Part shown: piece after piece, positions 8,110 to 16,484 of the stretch | Numbering within the stretch: position 1 is the stretch's first letter | Layout: each line of letters starts with the position of its first letter | From: a bacterium | GTDB lineage: Bacteria > Patescibacteriota > Minisyncoccia > Phycocordibacterales > UBA2100 | Reading direction: 5' to 3' | NCBI GenBank assembly: GCA_030674455.1 | Contig: JAUSGQ010000027.1 | Span: forward strand, 82,786-124,722 | DNA: 41,937 nucleotides | Position numbers and translations under genes: made by a program | The notes under the pieces: generated by a model | Seen by the model: the letters and a program-made list of their open reading frames with translations, nothing else | Database searches by the model: none | Told to the model about the DNA's origin: nothing

Positions 8110-8149
8110 TATTACTGTAGCAAATGCGGCCGCATCGGCAAGAGCAATA
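8110..8149. promoter_or_regulatory. Imperfect 40 bp palindrome, likely operator of the PaaX-like gene
   Basis: Two 20 bp arms match at 15 of 20 positions around GCGGCCGC. The site lies between the PaaX-like start (8101) and the divergent Nudix start (8213), so it could control both. It shares TAGCAAATGCGGCCGCAT with the perfect palindrome at the other end of the gene. Confidence 0.7.
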
Positions 8150-8212
8150 TGTACAATTCTGGGAAATAGGAGAAACGGTATCTATCCGGTGCGGAAGTGG
8201 TAATATTTTTGC

Positions 8213-8725
8213 GTGCATCCAATAACAATAATACGGGACGCGGACATCGGGTCGCTTACTCCGCCTCCCAATGCGTACAGAGAGCGCGAATCGGCCCGAG
8301 CCGTTGTTTTTAATGACGATGGCAAAATTGCCATTCTATTTGCATCAAAAAAGAATTATCACAAACTGCCAGGCGGCGGCGTGGAAGAGGGAGAGGATTT
8401 GAATGCCGCGCTGGTCCGCGAGCTTCGCGAAGAAATTGGATGCGCAATCAAGAACCCTAGGGAGTTTGCGATGATTGAAGAGTACCGCAATAAGCAGACA
8501 CTGCATCATATTGCACATTGTTTTCTTGCAGAACTCGAGGGAGAAGTGGGGACTACGCGCATGGATGAAAGTGAGATTGCCGACGGTTTTACCACTGAAT
8601 GGATGAATCTCTCCGATGCCATTGCGAAGATTGCCGGCGAAACGGCCATAGAGAGTTACGAAGGAAAATTCATTCGTCTGCGAGAACTCGCTTTTTTGAA
8701 AGAAGCGGCGCATATAATTGCATAG
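8213..8725 (+). CDS. Nudix hydrolase (8-oxo-dGTP/nucleotide type, substrate unknown)
   Basis: The protein has 170 residues with a full Nudix box at about 56-77 (GGVEEGEDLNAALVRELREEIG). It resembles small MutT-like pyrophosphohydrolases that also contain the ALVRELREE pattern. The start is GTG and the ribosome binding site is weak; no better in-frame start is seen before ARAVVFNDDG. The HAD gene follows after 2 nt, so the two are co-transcribed. Upstream is the palindromic operator shared with the PaaX-like gene. Confidence 0.8.
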   Translation: MHPITIIRDADIGSLTPPPNAYRERESARAVVFNDDGKIAILFASKKNYHKLPGGGVEEGEDLNAALVRELREEIGCAIKNPREFAMIEEYRNKQTLHHIAHCFLAELEGEVGTTRMDESEIADGFTTEWMNLSDAIAKIAGETAIESYEGKFIRLRELAFLKEAAHIIA

Positions 8726-8727
8726 GT

Positions 8728-9141
8728 ATGAATCGGAACATTAAAGCGGTAGTTTTCGATTATTTTGGAGTGATTGAACTATTTGAAGGAAGTATTAATT
8801 CCGAATTGGTTTCTTATTTTCCTAAACTTAAAGCACTCGGGTTAAAAACCGGGATTTTCAGTAATGCCAATTCATTGCTTCGGACAAGACTCAATGAGTT
8901 CGGTCTGGAAGATTTGCCCGATGCGCTCGTTCTCTCCGGTGAAATCGGATATCAAAAACCGCACAAAGAGGCATTTCGCGTTTTGTTTGAGAAACTCGAG
9001 CTTCGACCCGAAGAGGTTGTATTTATAGATGACTCGGCTGAAAATCTAGCGAAAGCAAATGAAATCGGGTACGTCCCGATTCTATTCAAGGACAATGAGC
9101 AAGTGAAAGGCGAACTACAGAAGCTTGGCATCGTGCTGTAA
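8728..9141 (+). CDS. HAD-superfamily hydrolase with a reduced cap
   Basis: I chose the ATG at 8728, 2 nt after the Nudix stop, rather than the upstream track start, because the protein then opens with motif I: AVVFDYFGVIELF. Motif II is GIFSNAN, motif III the Lys in GYQKPHKEAF, and motif IV VFIDDSAEN, as in HAD-IA phosphatases such as YihX. At 137 residues it is much shorter than the usual 200 or so, because only about 35 residues lie between motifs I and II, where the helical cap normally is. The second Asp of DxD is replaced, as in other FDxxGV members, so phosphatase activity should be treated with caution. Confidence 0.78.
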   Translation: MNRNIKAVVFDYFGVIELFEGSINSELVSYFPKLKALGLKTGIFSNANSLLRTRLNEFGLEDLPDALVLSGEIGYQKPHKEAFRVLFEKLELRPEEVVFIDDSAENLAKANEIGYVPILFKDNEQVKGELQKLGIVL

Positions 9142-9224
9142 GAGCTGCGGAAGGCAGATTCACGTTCTATTCATTCCCTTTTGGGAGACTTAATCATTAT
9201 TAATTATTAAATCATATATCACTT

Positions 9225-9377
9225 ATGTTAATGACAATTGCGGCGATACTCATTGTCTTATGGCTTTTGGGTGTAATTACGTCGTACACCATCGGTGGAT
9301 TCATACACATCCTCCTCGTTATTGCTGTCATCCTGTTCCTTGTTCGATTGATACGGGGTGAAAATCCGATTAAATAA
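9225..9377 (+). CDS. Lmo0937-family small membrane protein
   Basis: This gene is too short for the ORF track. The ATG at 9225 opens a 50-residue frame ending at 9377. The protein has two hydrophobic helices, starting MLMTIAAILIVLWLLGVITSY, then a GGFIHILLVIAVILFLVRL segment and a short charged tail. This is the characteristic pattern of the Lmo0937 (DUF5670-type) family, in which the TSYTxGGFIHILLVIA block is nearly invariant. The function is unknown; members are often stress-associated membrane peptides. The DUF6496 gene follows 16 nt later on the same strand. Confidence 0.85.
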   Translation: MLMTIAAILIVLWLLGVITSYTIGGFIHILLVIAVILFLVRLIRGENPIK

Positions 9378-9393
9378 TTTCAATGAGGATGGT

Positions 9394-9573
9394 ATGGCAA
9401 AATATGGAGAAAAAGCGAAAAAGAAAATCACGAAAGTAATGCGGGAATTCTCTCAAGGGAAATTGGAGAGCGGTAAGTCCGGAAGAAAAGTAACAAAACG
9501 GAAGCAAGCAATAGCAATAGGAATTTCCGAAGCTCGTCGCGCGGGAGCAAAAGTACCCAGAAGAAAGAAGTAA
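9394..9573 (+). CDS. DUF6496 family small basic protein
   Basis: I chose the ATG at 9394 (59 residues), which has a GAGGA motif 5 nt upstream, over the track start at 9358, which overlaps the Lmo0937-like gene. The protein opens MAKYGEKAKKKITKVMREF and ends with KRKQAIAIGISEARRAGAKVP, the conserved core of DUF6496. It is very rich in Lys and Arg, which fits nucleic-acid binding, but no function is established. Confidence 0.85.
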   Translation: MAKYGEKAKKKITKVMREFSQGKLESGKSGRKVTKRKQAIAIGISEARRAGAKVPRRKK

Positions 9574-9599
9574 AAATAGAGAATTTGCGGATTTTTTAT

Positions 9600-9626
9600 A
9601 AAAAAAAGGGGCCTACTTGCGGCCCC
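9600..9626 (-). terminator. Intrinsic terminator overlapping the end of the small minus-strand gene
   Basis: On the minus strand GGGGCC, a 7 nt loop, GGCCCC and then eight Ts form a standard intrinsic terminator. The stop codon of the gene at 9613-9783 falls at the loop/stem border, so the last codons (SPWGRK) are part of the hairpin. Confidence 0.85.
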
Positions 9627-9783
9627 AAGGGGAGGCGCGGTTAACCACCTCCAGCCATTCCTTTAGCTCTGCGCGCCGCCTTGCTTCTCTCTTGCGTTGA
9701 CGCGCAGAGAGGAGTTCTTCTACAGGATTCTGCCCCGTAGATTCCTGGGTCTTCCGCCCAGTCTTTGCAGATACTTCTTTCAT
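9613..9783 (-). CDS. Small charged hypothetical protein
   Basis: I chose the ATG at 9781-9783 because AAAGGAGA lies 8 nt upstream, one of the best ribosome binding sites in the window. The longer track start at 9849 would overlap the next gene's promoter. The 56-residue product starts MKEVSAKTGRKTQ and is mostly charged helix (LLSARQRKREARRRAELKEW). I do not recognise a family. It has its own strong terminator, so it is a single-gene transcript. Confidence 0.65.
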   Translation of the reverse strand: MKEVSAKTGRKTQESTGQNPVEELLSARQRKREARRRAELKEWLEVVNRASPWGRK

Positions 9784-9847
9784 AGGATTTCTCCTTTCGT
9801 GGCCCCGCACATTTATACCACTAATGCCTAGTGATATACTAGTGCGC

Positions 9848-10918
9848 ATGTTAAAGGCTCCGTTTTATGACCCGAATATAACGTACGAAGAAAATTGGGA
9901 AAAAGGCCCGTTCAATGGATTTGCCGATGGCGTGATTTTGCCCGCAGGAGAACCGCGCTTTGATTTTCTAGTACAGAAGCTCTCTTATCCGTTGGGAATT
10001 CCGGCGGGGCCGCTCTTAAACGGCGAATTCGTGCGCGCCGCACTCGATAAGGGTTTCGACGTGCCGGTTCACAAAACGGTGCGCAGCCGCGTTCGCGCAT
10101 GCAACGAGTGGCCGAACGTTCTGGGAGCAGATATTCCGGGCGACCTCACATTGGAAATGGCACAGAAGCCGATTGTTGTTCGTAACGAATACAAAGAGCC
10201 GCTATCTATCACCAACTCGTTCGGCAATCCCTCGTACGAACCGGATGTCTGGATGGAGGATTTGCGAGAGAGCGTGGCGTATGCGAAACCAGGCCAGCTA
10301 GTGATGTGCAGTTTCGAAGGTACGAAGTGGGGAGGATTTTCTTCAGAAGATTATGTGGGCGATTGGGTGCACGGAGCGGAAATGATAAAAAGCACCGGCG
10401 TAAAAGTTGTCGAGACGAATTTCAGCTGCCCCAACGAGGGCGCGGCACAATTATTGTGTTTTGACATACCGAAAGTGAAGCTCGTTTCGGACGCGATAAA
10501 AAACAAAATTGGCGACACGCCGCTCGTCATCAAAATCGCATATTTCGGCGAACGGGAACTGGAAGAGCTCGTAAAAGAAACAGGCAAAATTGTAGACGGA
10601 TATTCTGCCATCAACACCATTCCCGCGCCGGTCGTAAATCCCGATGGCACGCAGGCTCTCCCTGGCGCGCACCGCGTAAAGAGCGGCATTTGCGGGCACG
10701 CGGTGAAATGGGCGGGGCTCGAAATGACTCGCCGCCTCAAATCGCTTCGCGAAAATCTTGGATTGCGCTATGCGATTATAGGATGCGGAGGGGTTACTGT
10801 TCCGACAGATTTCAGAGAATATCGCGATGCCGGAGCCGATGTCGTTATGACGGCGACTGGCGCCATGTGGAATCCCTACCTCGCAAAAGAAATAAAAGAC
10901 ATGTATCCTGACGCTTAA
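9848..10918 (+). CDS. pyrD: Dihydroorotate dehydrogenase-like FMN enzyme (PyrD family)
   Basis: I chose the ATG at 9848 (MLKAPFYDPNITY). The roughly 356-residue TIM barrel shows LGIPAGPLLNGEFV, the substrate segment ITNSFGNPS, VVETNFSCPNEG with Cys in the catalytic-base position used by class 1 enzymes (class 2 has Ser), and phosphate/FMN binding at IIGCGGV and VVMTATGAMWNPYLA. It probably oxidises dihydroorotate to orotate, though related enzymes act on dihydropyrimidines. It is longer than class 1A enzymes (about 310). One nucleotide separates it from the PfkB kinase gene, so the two form an operon that may handle pyrimidine nucleotides. Confidence 0.78.
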   Translation: MLKAPFYDPNITYEENWEKGPFNGFADGVILPAGEPRFDFLVQKLSYPLGIPAGPLLNGEFVRAALDKGFDVPVHKTVRSRVRACNEWPNVLGADIPGDLTLEMAQKPIVVRNEYKEPLSITNSFGNPSYEPDVWMEDLRESVAYAKPGQLVMCSFEGTKWGGFSSEDYVGDWVHGAEMIKSTGVKVVETNFSCPNEGAAQLLCFDIPKVKLVSDAIKNKIGDTPLVIKIAYFGERELEELVKETGKIVDGYSAINTIPAPVVNPDGTQALPGAHRVKSGICGHAVKWAGLEMTRRLKSLRENLGLRYAIIGCGGVTVPTDFREYRDAGADVVMTATGAMWNPYLAKEIKDMYPDA

Positions 10919-10919
10919 T

Positions 10920-11873
10920 ATGACAGAAGCATCAAAGAGGAAAATAATCGTGTCCGGTTCGCTTGCGTTCGACCGCATCATGGACTACCACGGGCTTTTC
11001 GGCGAACACTTCATTGCCGATAAACTACACAACATCAACCTAAGCTTTTCCGTCGACAAGCTCTCGGTAGAATTCGGCGGCACTGCCGGCAATCTCGCCT
11101 ACAACTTATCCCTGCTCGGCGAAGCGCCGGAAATAATTTCCACGGCGGGAACCGATTTCGGGCCGTATCGTTCGCACCTGCTTCTTTCCGGTGTTGACCC
11201 GACAAGCATAAAAATAGTGGAAAACGAGCTCACTGCATCGGCTGTCGTTCTTACCGATTCCGCCAACAACCAAATCAGCGCCTTTCACGCGGGTGCAGGC
11301 AAATTCCCATACGACACGCCGGTGGAGACCGAAGGCCGGGCGCTCGCTATTGTCGGCCCCGGAAACATCGATGACATGATGACTTTGATGGCGCTCTATA
11401 GAAGAAAAGGGTTTCGATATCTCTACGACCCCGGCCAGCAAATTACGTCATTGACAGCCGAACAACTCAAGGAAGGCATACAGGGCGCGCACACGCTGTT
11501 TGTCAGCGATTACGAATTCGGTCTTATCGCGCAGAAGACCGGCTGGGTCGCCGGCTCGATTCTTGAGCATGTCACAAATCTAGTCGTTACCTTCGGAGCG
11601 GAAGGCTCGCGCGTATTTACGAAAGAGGCAGAATGGAAAGTAGAAGCGGCGCCGTCGGAAGACGCCGAAGACCCGACGGGCGCGGGCGATGCGTATCGTG
11701 CCGGATTCATCAAAGGCATGCTTCTTGGTTTACCGATGGCGACGTGCGCAAAACTCGGAGGCGTTGTCGCGGCATACGCCGTCGAAACCTACGGAACGCA
11801 GACGCACCGCTTCACATTCCCTGAAGTTGTTGAGAGATACAAGAAATCATTTGGAGAGAAGTTGATGGGATAG
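10920..11873 (+). CDS. PfkB-family carbohydrate/nucleoside kinase
   Basis: The 317-residue protein is of the ribokinase/PfkB fold. It has the N-terminal GSLAFDRIMDY strand, VEFGGTAGNLAYNLSLLG (substrate-binding GG near residue 45), and the C-terminal signature DPTGAGDAYRAGF with the catalytic Asp near residue 250. The family includes ribokinase, adenosine kinase and archaeal broad nucleoside kinases. Sequence alone does not fix the substrate. Its start codon is 1 nt after the pyrD-like stop, so the two are co-translated. Confidence 0.85.
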   Translation: MTEASKRKIIVSGSLAFDRIMDYHGLFGEHFIADKLHNINLSFSVDKLSVEFGGTAGNLAYNLSLLGEAPEIISTAGTDFGPYRSHLLLSGVDPTSIKIVENELTASAVVLTDSANNQISAFHAGAGKFPYDTPVETEGRALAIVGPGNIDDMMTLMALYRRKGFRYLYDPGQQITSLTAEQLKEGIQGAHTLFVSDYEFGLIAQKTGWVAGSILEHVTNLVVTFGAEGSRVFTKEAEWKVEAAPSEDAEDPTGAGDAYRAGFIKGMLLGLPMATCAKLGGVVAAYAVETYGTQTHRFTFPEVVERYKKSFGEKLMG

Positions 11874-11914
11874 CGATTAGCGACTAGCGTTTAGCGAATA
11901 TAGAATTCCCGAGG

Positions 11915-11983
11915 CCTGCCTGCCTCTGGCAGGTGACTCCTCACCTGCAGGGGAGGTGTCTCCTCGGTCCGCCAGCTGGCGGA
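11915..11983. repeat. Cluster of REP-like hairpins in the 340 bp gap 11874-12213
   Basis: Within 70 bp lie CCTGCCTCTGGCAGG, then GCAGGTGA-CTCC-TCACCTGC, then the perfect 16 bp palindrome TCCGCCAGCTGGCGGA. A stretch of repeated TAGCGA-like words precedes them, and one copy of ATTTGTAGATTGG (12011-12023) follows; the latter recurs around atpC. The rest of the gap to 12213 is AT-rich, and I see no gene in it. Confidence 0.75.
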
Positions 11984-12213
11984 TTCGCAGTCATTCGTAA
12001 TTTGGAATTCATTTGTAGATTGGCATTTGCACATTGAAGCAGACGATGCTATTTTGAATTTCTGGTCCTTAGAACATTGATTTTTTGTTCCTTGTCATAA
12101 AAGAGATTGCTGAAGCATAGAGAGCCTGATTTTGTATTCGTTGAATCGGACTTTGCATACTTCAATAATCTTTTTGGTTTTTTTGCCAAACCTTCCTGGA
12201 AAGGGAAAAGATC

Positions 12214-12462
12214 ATGTCACCATGGAAACGGATTGCGATTGTTGGGAAGACGACCGCTGATTGGGCGTCTATATTTGCCTCTCTGAGAGAGGCAGTTTCG
12301 AAAGCAGGTCTAGAGAAAGAGGTATTGATCTGGACATGCAGAGAGCGACCCAAAAACGGGCTTATCGACGGCCATCCTATCGACCACATCGTTGCTTCTG
12401 GCGACGATGTATCGGTAGCCGTTATGGCTATCAAAAACAAGCTCGCCAACGGCAGGAAATAA
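12214..12462 (+). CDS. Small hypothetical protein
   Basis: The 82-residue frame begins with ATG preceded by a GGAAAGGGAAAAG purine-rich ribosome binding site. The sequence reads like a small globular alpha/beta protein (RIAIVGKTTADWASIF, helical SLREAVSKAGL, HIVASGDDVSVAVMAIKNKLA). I do not recognise a family. Competing ORFs on the other frames overlap it but lack comparable starts. A GGAAAACAGT hairpin follows the stop by 7 nt. It is probably a stand-alone gene. Confidence 0.55.
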   Translation: MSPWKRIAIVGKTTADWASIFASLREAVSKAGLEKEVLIWTCRERPKNGLIDGHPIDHIVASGDDVSVAVMAIKNKLANGRK

Positions 12463-12469
12463 GGTCGTG

Positions 12470-13882
<1,413 letters not shown>

Positions 13883-14000
13883 ACAGGTGACAGGAAATAG
13901 GTTATAGGGGATAGGAAATTCAAAAGGTATCCTTCTCACATTTGTATGAAGGTGAGACTTTGAGTCTGCATATATGGCTCTGTTGAGGCACTTTAGGCCA

Positions 14001-14029
14001 TTGACAGGGGGGCCTTGATATGTTAGGAT
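14001..14029 (+). promoter_or_regulatory. Sigma70-type promoter for the 3D-domain gene
   Basis: TTGACA, a 17 nt spacer and TAGGAT lie 34 bp upstream of the ATG at 14063. A 19 bp palindrome GTAGAGGAAGTTCCTCTAC (14037-14055) sits between promoter and start and may be an operator or mRNA hairpin. Confidence 0.6.
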
Positions 14030-14062
14030 TGTAATTGTAGAGGAAGTTCCTCTACACCACAT

Positions 14063-14626
14063 ATGCATTCAATAGTAACTACGGCCTTGGGCCTATTTAT
14101 TTTGTCCGGCACGAGTTCAATAAGCAATCCGGCCAATTTACCAGTCATACCCAAAGATGAAGACAAGATTTACTCCGTTGCGATGACGGGTTATAACGCT
14201 GTCTCGGCACAAACCGACGGCGACCCCACAACTACGGCGAGCGGCGCTTTTTCTAATCCGGATATTGTAGCGGCACGCTCTCTAGACCTTGCGGATGAAC
14301 TGCCTTTCGGAACCGTTATTCAGGTTCTGCCGTCCGCAACATTGACCCCGAACTGCGGACTTTCGAGCGTTGAGCCGTTTCTCGGATTTCGGGTCATCGC
14401 CGATTCCATGCATTCGCGAAAGCGAAACCAAGTTGATATTCTTTTTGATTCAGATGTGTCGATGCGCGTCGGAGGCAAAGCAATGAACCCCGCCGTTACC
14501 CTCGGCAAGTGCGCGGGCGTCAATATCCGTGTCGTCGGGCATATAGACATGAAGAAAATGCCAAAAAGCCAAATTGAACTAATGTCGGCCATAGGATTGG
14601 GTGCGCCTCTCTCCGTCAGGAAATAA
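14063..14626 (+). CDS. Exported 3D-domain protein (double-psi beta-barrel)
   Basis: The 187-residue protein has an N-terminal signal-like stretch (IVTTALGLFILSGTSS). A 3D-type domain follows: VAMTGYNAVSAQTDGDPTTTASGAF, VAARSLDLADELPFGTVIQV and GFRVIADSMHSRKRNQVDILFDS, the pattern in which Asp residues line the active groove of MltA-like and Rpf-like lytic enzymes. It is probably secreted and acts on peptidoglycan, but catalysis is not proven. Its own promoter lies upstream, and the alpha/beta hydrolase gene follows after 18 nt. Confidence 0.75.
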   Translation: MHSIVTTALGLFILSGTSSISNPANLPVIPKDEDKIYSVAMTGYNAVSAQTDGDPTTTASGAFSNPDIVAARSLDLADELPFGTVIQVLPSATLTPNCGLSSVEPFLGFRVIADSMHSRKRNQVDILFDSDVSMRVGGKAMNPAVTLGKCAGVNIRVVGHIDMKKMPKSQIELMSAIGLGAPLSVRK

Positions 14627-14644
14627 TCGCGCTATAATTTTCGT

Positions 14645-15574
14645 ATGAGCGCGTGCGAAACGATAGAAATTGTTACGCCTAAGAAAGTTTTGCTCAATGG
14701 TTTGTGGTTCGGCCCCTCCTTCGCCAAGGCTTCGAAGGGCAAGCCTTCAAAACCGAAGAAGGTTATTATCTGGATACACGGGCTCGGGAGTTCGGCTTTC
14801 AGTAAATTGGCAATAGTAGAGAAATTGAAAGATAAGAATACGGCGGTAATAACTTTTAATAATAGAGGGCATGACAAAGTGAGCAGGATTGCTTTCACGG
14901 ACGAGAAAAGAAGCGCAAATCAGACACTTGGAGGAAGTGCGCATGAAGTATTCGAGGATTGCGTCGACGATATTCAGGGCGCAATTAATTTTCTAAAAAA
15001 GGCAGGAATAAAAAATATTTATCTCGCCGGACATTCGACTGGATGCCAGAAATCAATATATTGGGCGAGCAGGAAAGGGGCTCGGGGCCTGCCTGCGTCG
15101 CGGACGCGACAGGCAGGCGTGAAAGGAATTATTTTACTCGCTCCAATTAGCGACTATTCTGCGGAGATGCATTTGAAAGGTAAGAATGTGATTGCGCGCG
15201 CGGCTGCGGCCGCGCGCGCCCTTCTCGCGCGAAAAAAACCGCGCGCGCTTTTGCCCGAATCTCTGTGGCCTGAACCCATAGATGCGCAGAGATTCATTTC
15301 CCTATACACGCCGGACAGCGCGGAAGAAATGTTCACCTACGCTCAACCTAAGAAAATCCCGCGCTTATTGCAATCGGTCAAACTTCCCATATTTGCGCTT
15401 CTCGCAGATGAAGACGAATTTGCAGACCGGCCGGCGGTTGAAATTGCTGAATGGTTCGAACGGAACACCGACGCGAACCTCGAGACGCTTATCGTCCCAA
15501 GAGCAACCCACGGCTTTCGCGGCAAAGAGCTCCAGGTATCAGACGCGATCAAAACTTGGCTTTCCGAGCGCTAG
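14645..15574 (+). CDS. Alpha/beta-hydrolase family protein
   Basis: The protein has 309 residues. It shows the oxyanion-hole region IIWIHGLGSSAFSK, FNNRGHDKVS, the nucleophile elbow AGHSTGCQKSIYW (Ser of GHSTG), LLAPISDYS, a late Asp in LLADEDEFADRP and a His in PRATHGFRG, so the catalytic triad appears complete. The substrate is unknown; the layout resembles DUF1749-like esterases. Two dispersed-repeat insertions lie in frame (14715-14745 and 15087-15118). They add low-complexity peptides without breaking the fold signatures. No signal peptide is seen. Confidence 0.8.
   Translation: MSACETIEIVTPKKVLLNGLWFGPSFAKASKGKPSKPKKVIIWIHGLGSSAFSKLAIVEKLKDKNTAVITFNNRGHDKVSRIAFTDEKRSANQTLGGSAHEVFEDCVDDIQGAINFLKKAGIKNIYLAGHSTGCQKSIYWASRKGARGLPASRTRQAGVKGIILLAPISDYSAEMHLKGKNVIARAAAAARALLARKKPRALLPESLWPEPIDAQRFISLYTPDSAEEMFTYAQPKKIPRLLQSVKLPIFALLADEDEFADRPAVEIAEWFERNTDANLETLIVPRATHGFRGKELQVSDAIKTWLSER
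14715..14745 (+). repeat. In-frame dispersed repeat in the hydrolase gene (first)
   Basis: The CCTTCGCCAAGGCTTCGAAGGGC-type word, with internal AAGGCTTCGAAGG symmetry, encodes SFAKASKGKPSKPKK between the first two beta strands. It looks like an inserted repeat unit because the family has only a short turn there. Confidence 0.5.
15087..15118 (+). repeat. In-frame REP-like hairpin in the hydrolase gene (second)
   Basis: GCCTGCCTG ... CAGGCAGGC arms enclose GTCGC/GCGAC, a 32 bp hairpin. It encodes the insert GLPASRTRQAG after the nucleophile helix. Its outer arm is the same CCTGCC/GGCAGG word seen at 11919. Confidence 0.65.
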
Positions 15575-15653
15575 CAACATGCGTATCAGGGAAGTACTGT
15601 GTCTCATTCACCCGCTTCAATAACAGCCAGCTAGACAAGGACAATGACTGTAC

Positions 15654-15689
15654 TGTACATACTCCACGCGGTCGCGTAAAGTATGTACA
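15654..15689. promoter_or_regulatory. Palindrome overlapping the start of the second PaaX-like gene
   Basis: A 36 bp imperfect palindrome: TGTACATACT arms around GCGGTCGC (15 of 18 pairs). Its right arm covers the ATG at 15683 and reaches the second ATG at 15689, so a protein bound here, or an RNA hairpin, would block expression. It is related to the two palindromes after the gene. Confidence 0.7.
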
Positions 15690-16252
15690 TGGGAAAGTTA
15701 GAGACAGAGAATAGGAAACGGACAAAGAGAGATCGGCTGAAAAGAATAATCCTTGAGACAGCAAAGGCTGCCGGGTTTCTCAGCATGGCTCTGCTTCTTC
15801 CCAACGTTCTCGGAGCGATGATGAAAATGGGACTGGTCGCTTCGCCCCGGCAATTCAATGTAGTTGAAAGAGCCTCTAAGCGCCTCGTTAAAACCGGCTT
15901 ACTGGAATGGAAGAATAGTAAATTAAGATTAACGCAAAAAGGCGAAAGGGAATTGCGCAAACTTACACTTTTTGAAGACGCGCGGAAACGGACTCGAACG
16001 TGGGACAAGAAATGGCGCGTACTCATATTTGACATTCCTGAACGCAGAAAGAACTTGCGTCAGCGGATCCGCTATACTCTTCGCGCCATCGGTTTTGTGA
16101 GATTACAGAATAGCGTGTGGGTATATCCGTACGACTGCGAAGATCTCATCACACTGCTTAAGGCGGATTTTCATGTAGGCGACGACATGCTGTATATGAT
16201 CGTTGATGCTATAGAACGTGATGAAAAAATGCGTATCCATTTTGGCATCTAG
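15683..16252 (+). CDS. PaaX-like protein: winged-helix plus Cas2-fold domain (second copy)
   Basis: The 189-residue protein has an N-terminal basic segment and a helix-turn-helix-like region (VVERASKRLVKTGLLEWKNSKLRLTQKGE reads as the end of a winged helix). The Cas2-like domain follows: WDKKWRVLIFDIPE, LRQRIRYTLRAIGF, LQNSVWVYPYDCEDLI. It aligns along its whole length with the protein at 7529-8101, including FDIPE, GFV-LQ-SVWV and the C-E-L-LL block. The start is ATG at 15683 or 15689; both lie in the palindrome. The ATP synthase operon follows, but the gene has two palindromes and a promoter between it and atpB. Confidence 0.8.
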   Translation: MYMGKLETENRKRTKRDRLKRIILETAKAAGFLSMALLLPNVLGAMMKMGLVASPRQFNVVERASKRLVKTGLLEWKNSKLRLTQKGERELRKLTLFEDARKRTRTWDKKWRVLIFDIPERRKNLRQRIRYTLRAIGFVRLQNSVWVYPYDCEDLITLLKADFHVGDDMLYMIVDAIERDEKMRIHFGI

Positions 16253-16296
16253 ATATGTAAGGGTTTGGGCATTGGGGCGGAACAGCCGCCACCACC

Positions 16297-16336
16297 TCTG
16301 TACATACATCAGGCGACCGCATGAAGTATGTACAGA
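16297..16336. repeat. Palindrome after the second PaaX-like gene (first of two)
   Basis: TCTGTACATAC ... GTATGTACAGA arms surround GCGACCGC. The motif is the same as at 15654-15689 in inverted orientation. It lies 44 bp after the stop codon. No U-run follows. Confidence 0.8.
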
Positions 16337-16356
16337 CAACAGCTGATATACTCTTT

Positions 16357-16390
16357 GTACTTACTTCAAGCGACCGCATGAAGTAAGTAC
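16357..16390. repeat. Palindrome after the second PaaX-like gene (second of two)
   Basis: GTACTTACTTCAAGC ... GCATGAAGTAAGTAC arms surround the same GCGACCGC core. The arms changed together relative to the first copy (TACATAC became TACTTAC on both sides), so the pairing was kept during divergence. Confidence 0.8.
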
Positions 16391-16443
16391 GGTTCAAGAC
16401 TGTATATTGAGAAGTTCTCACAATTTGCTTATGCCCGACGATT

Positions 16444-16472
16444 TTTGGAGGGCACATTTTTTGTGCTAATAT
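16444..16472 (+). promoter_or_regulatory. Candidate promoter of the ATP synthase operon
   Basis: TTTGGA, a 17 nt spacer and TAATAT. Transcription would start near 16479, a few bases before the long inverted repeat that ends at the atpB start codon. The -35 match is weak. Confidence 0.4.
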
Positions 16473-16484
16473 AGCGCGCAATGG

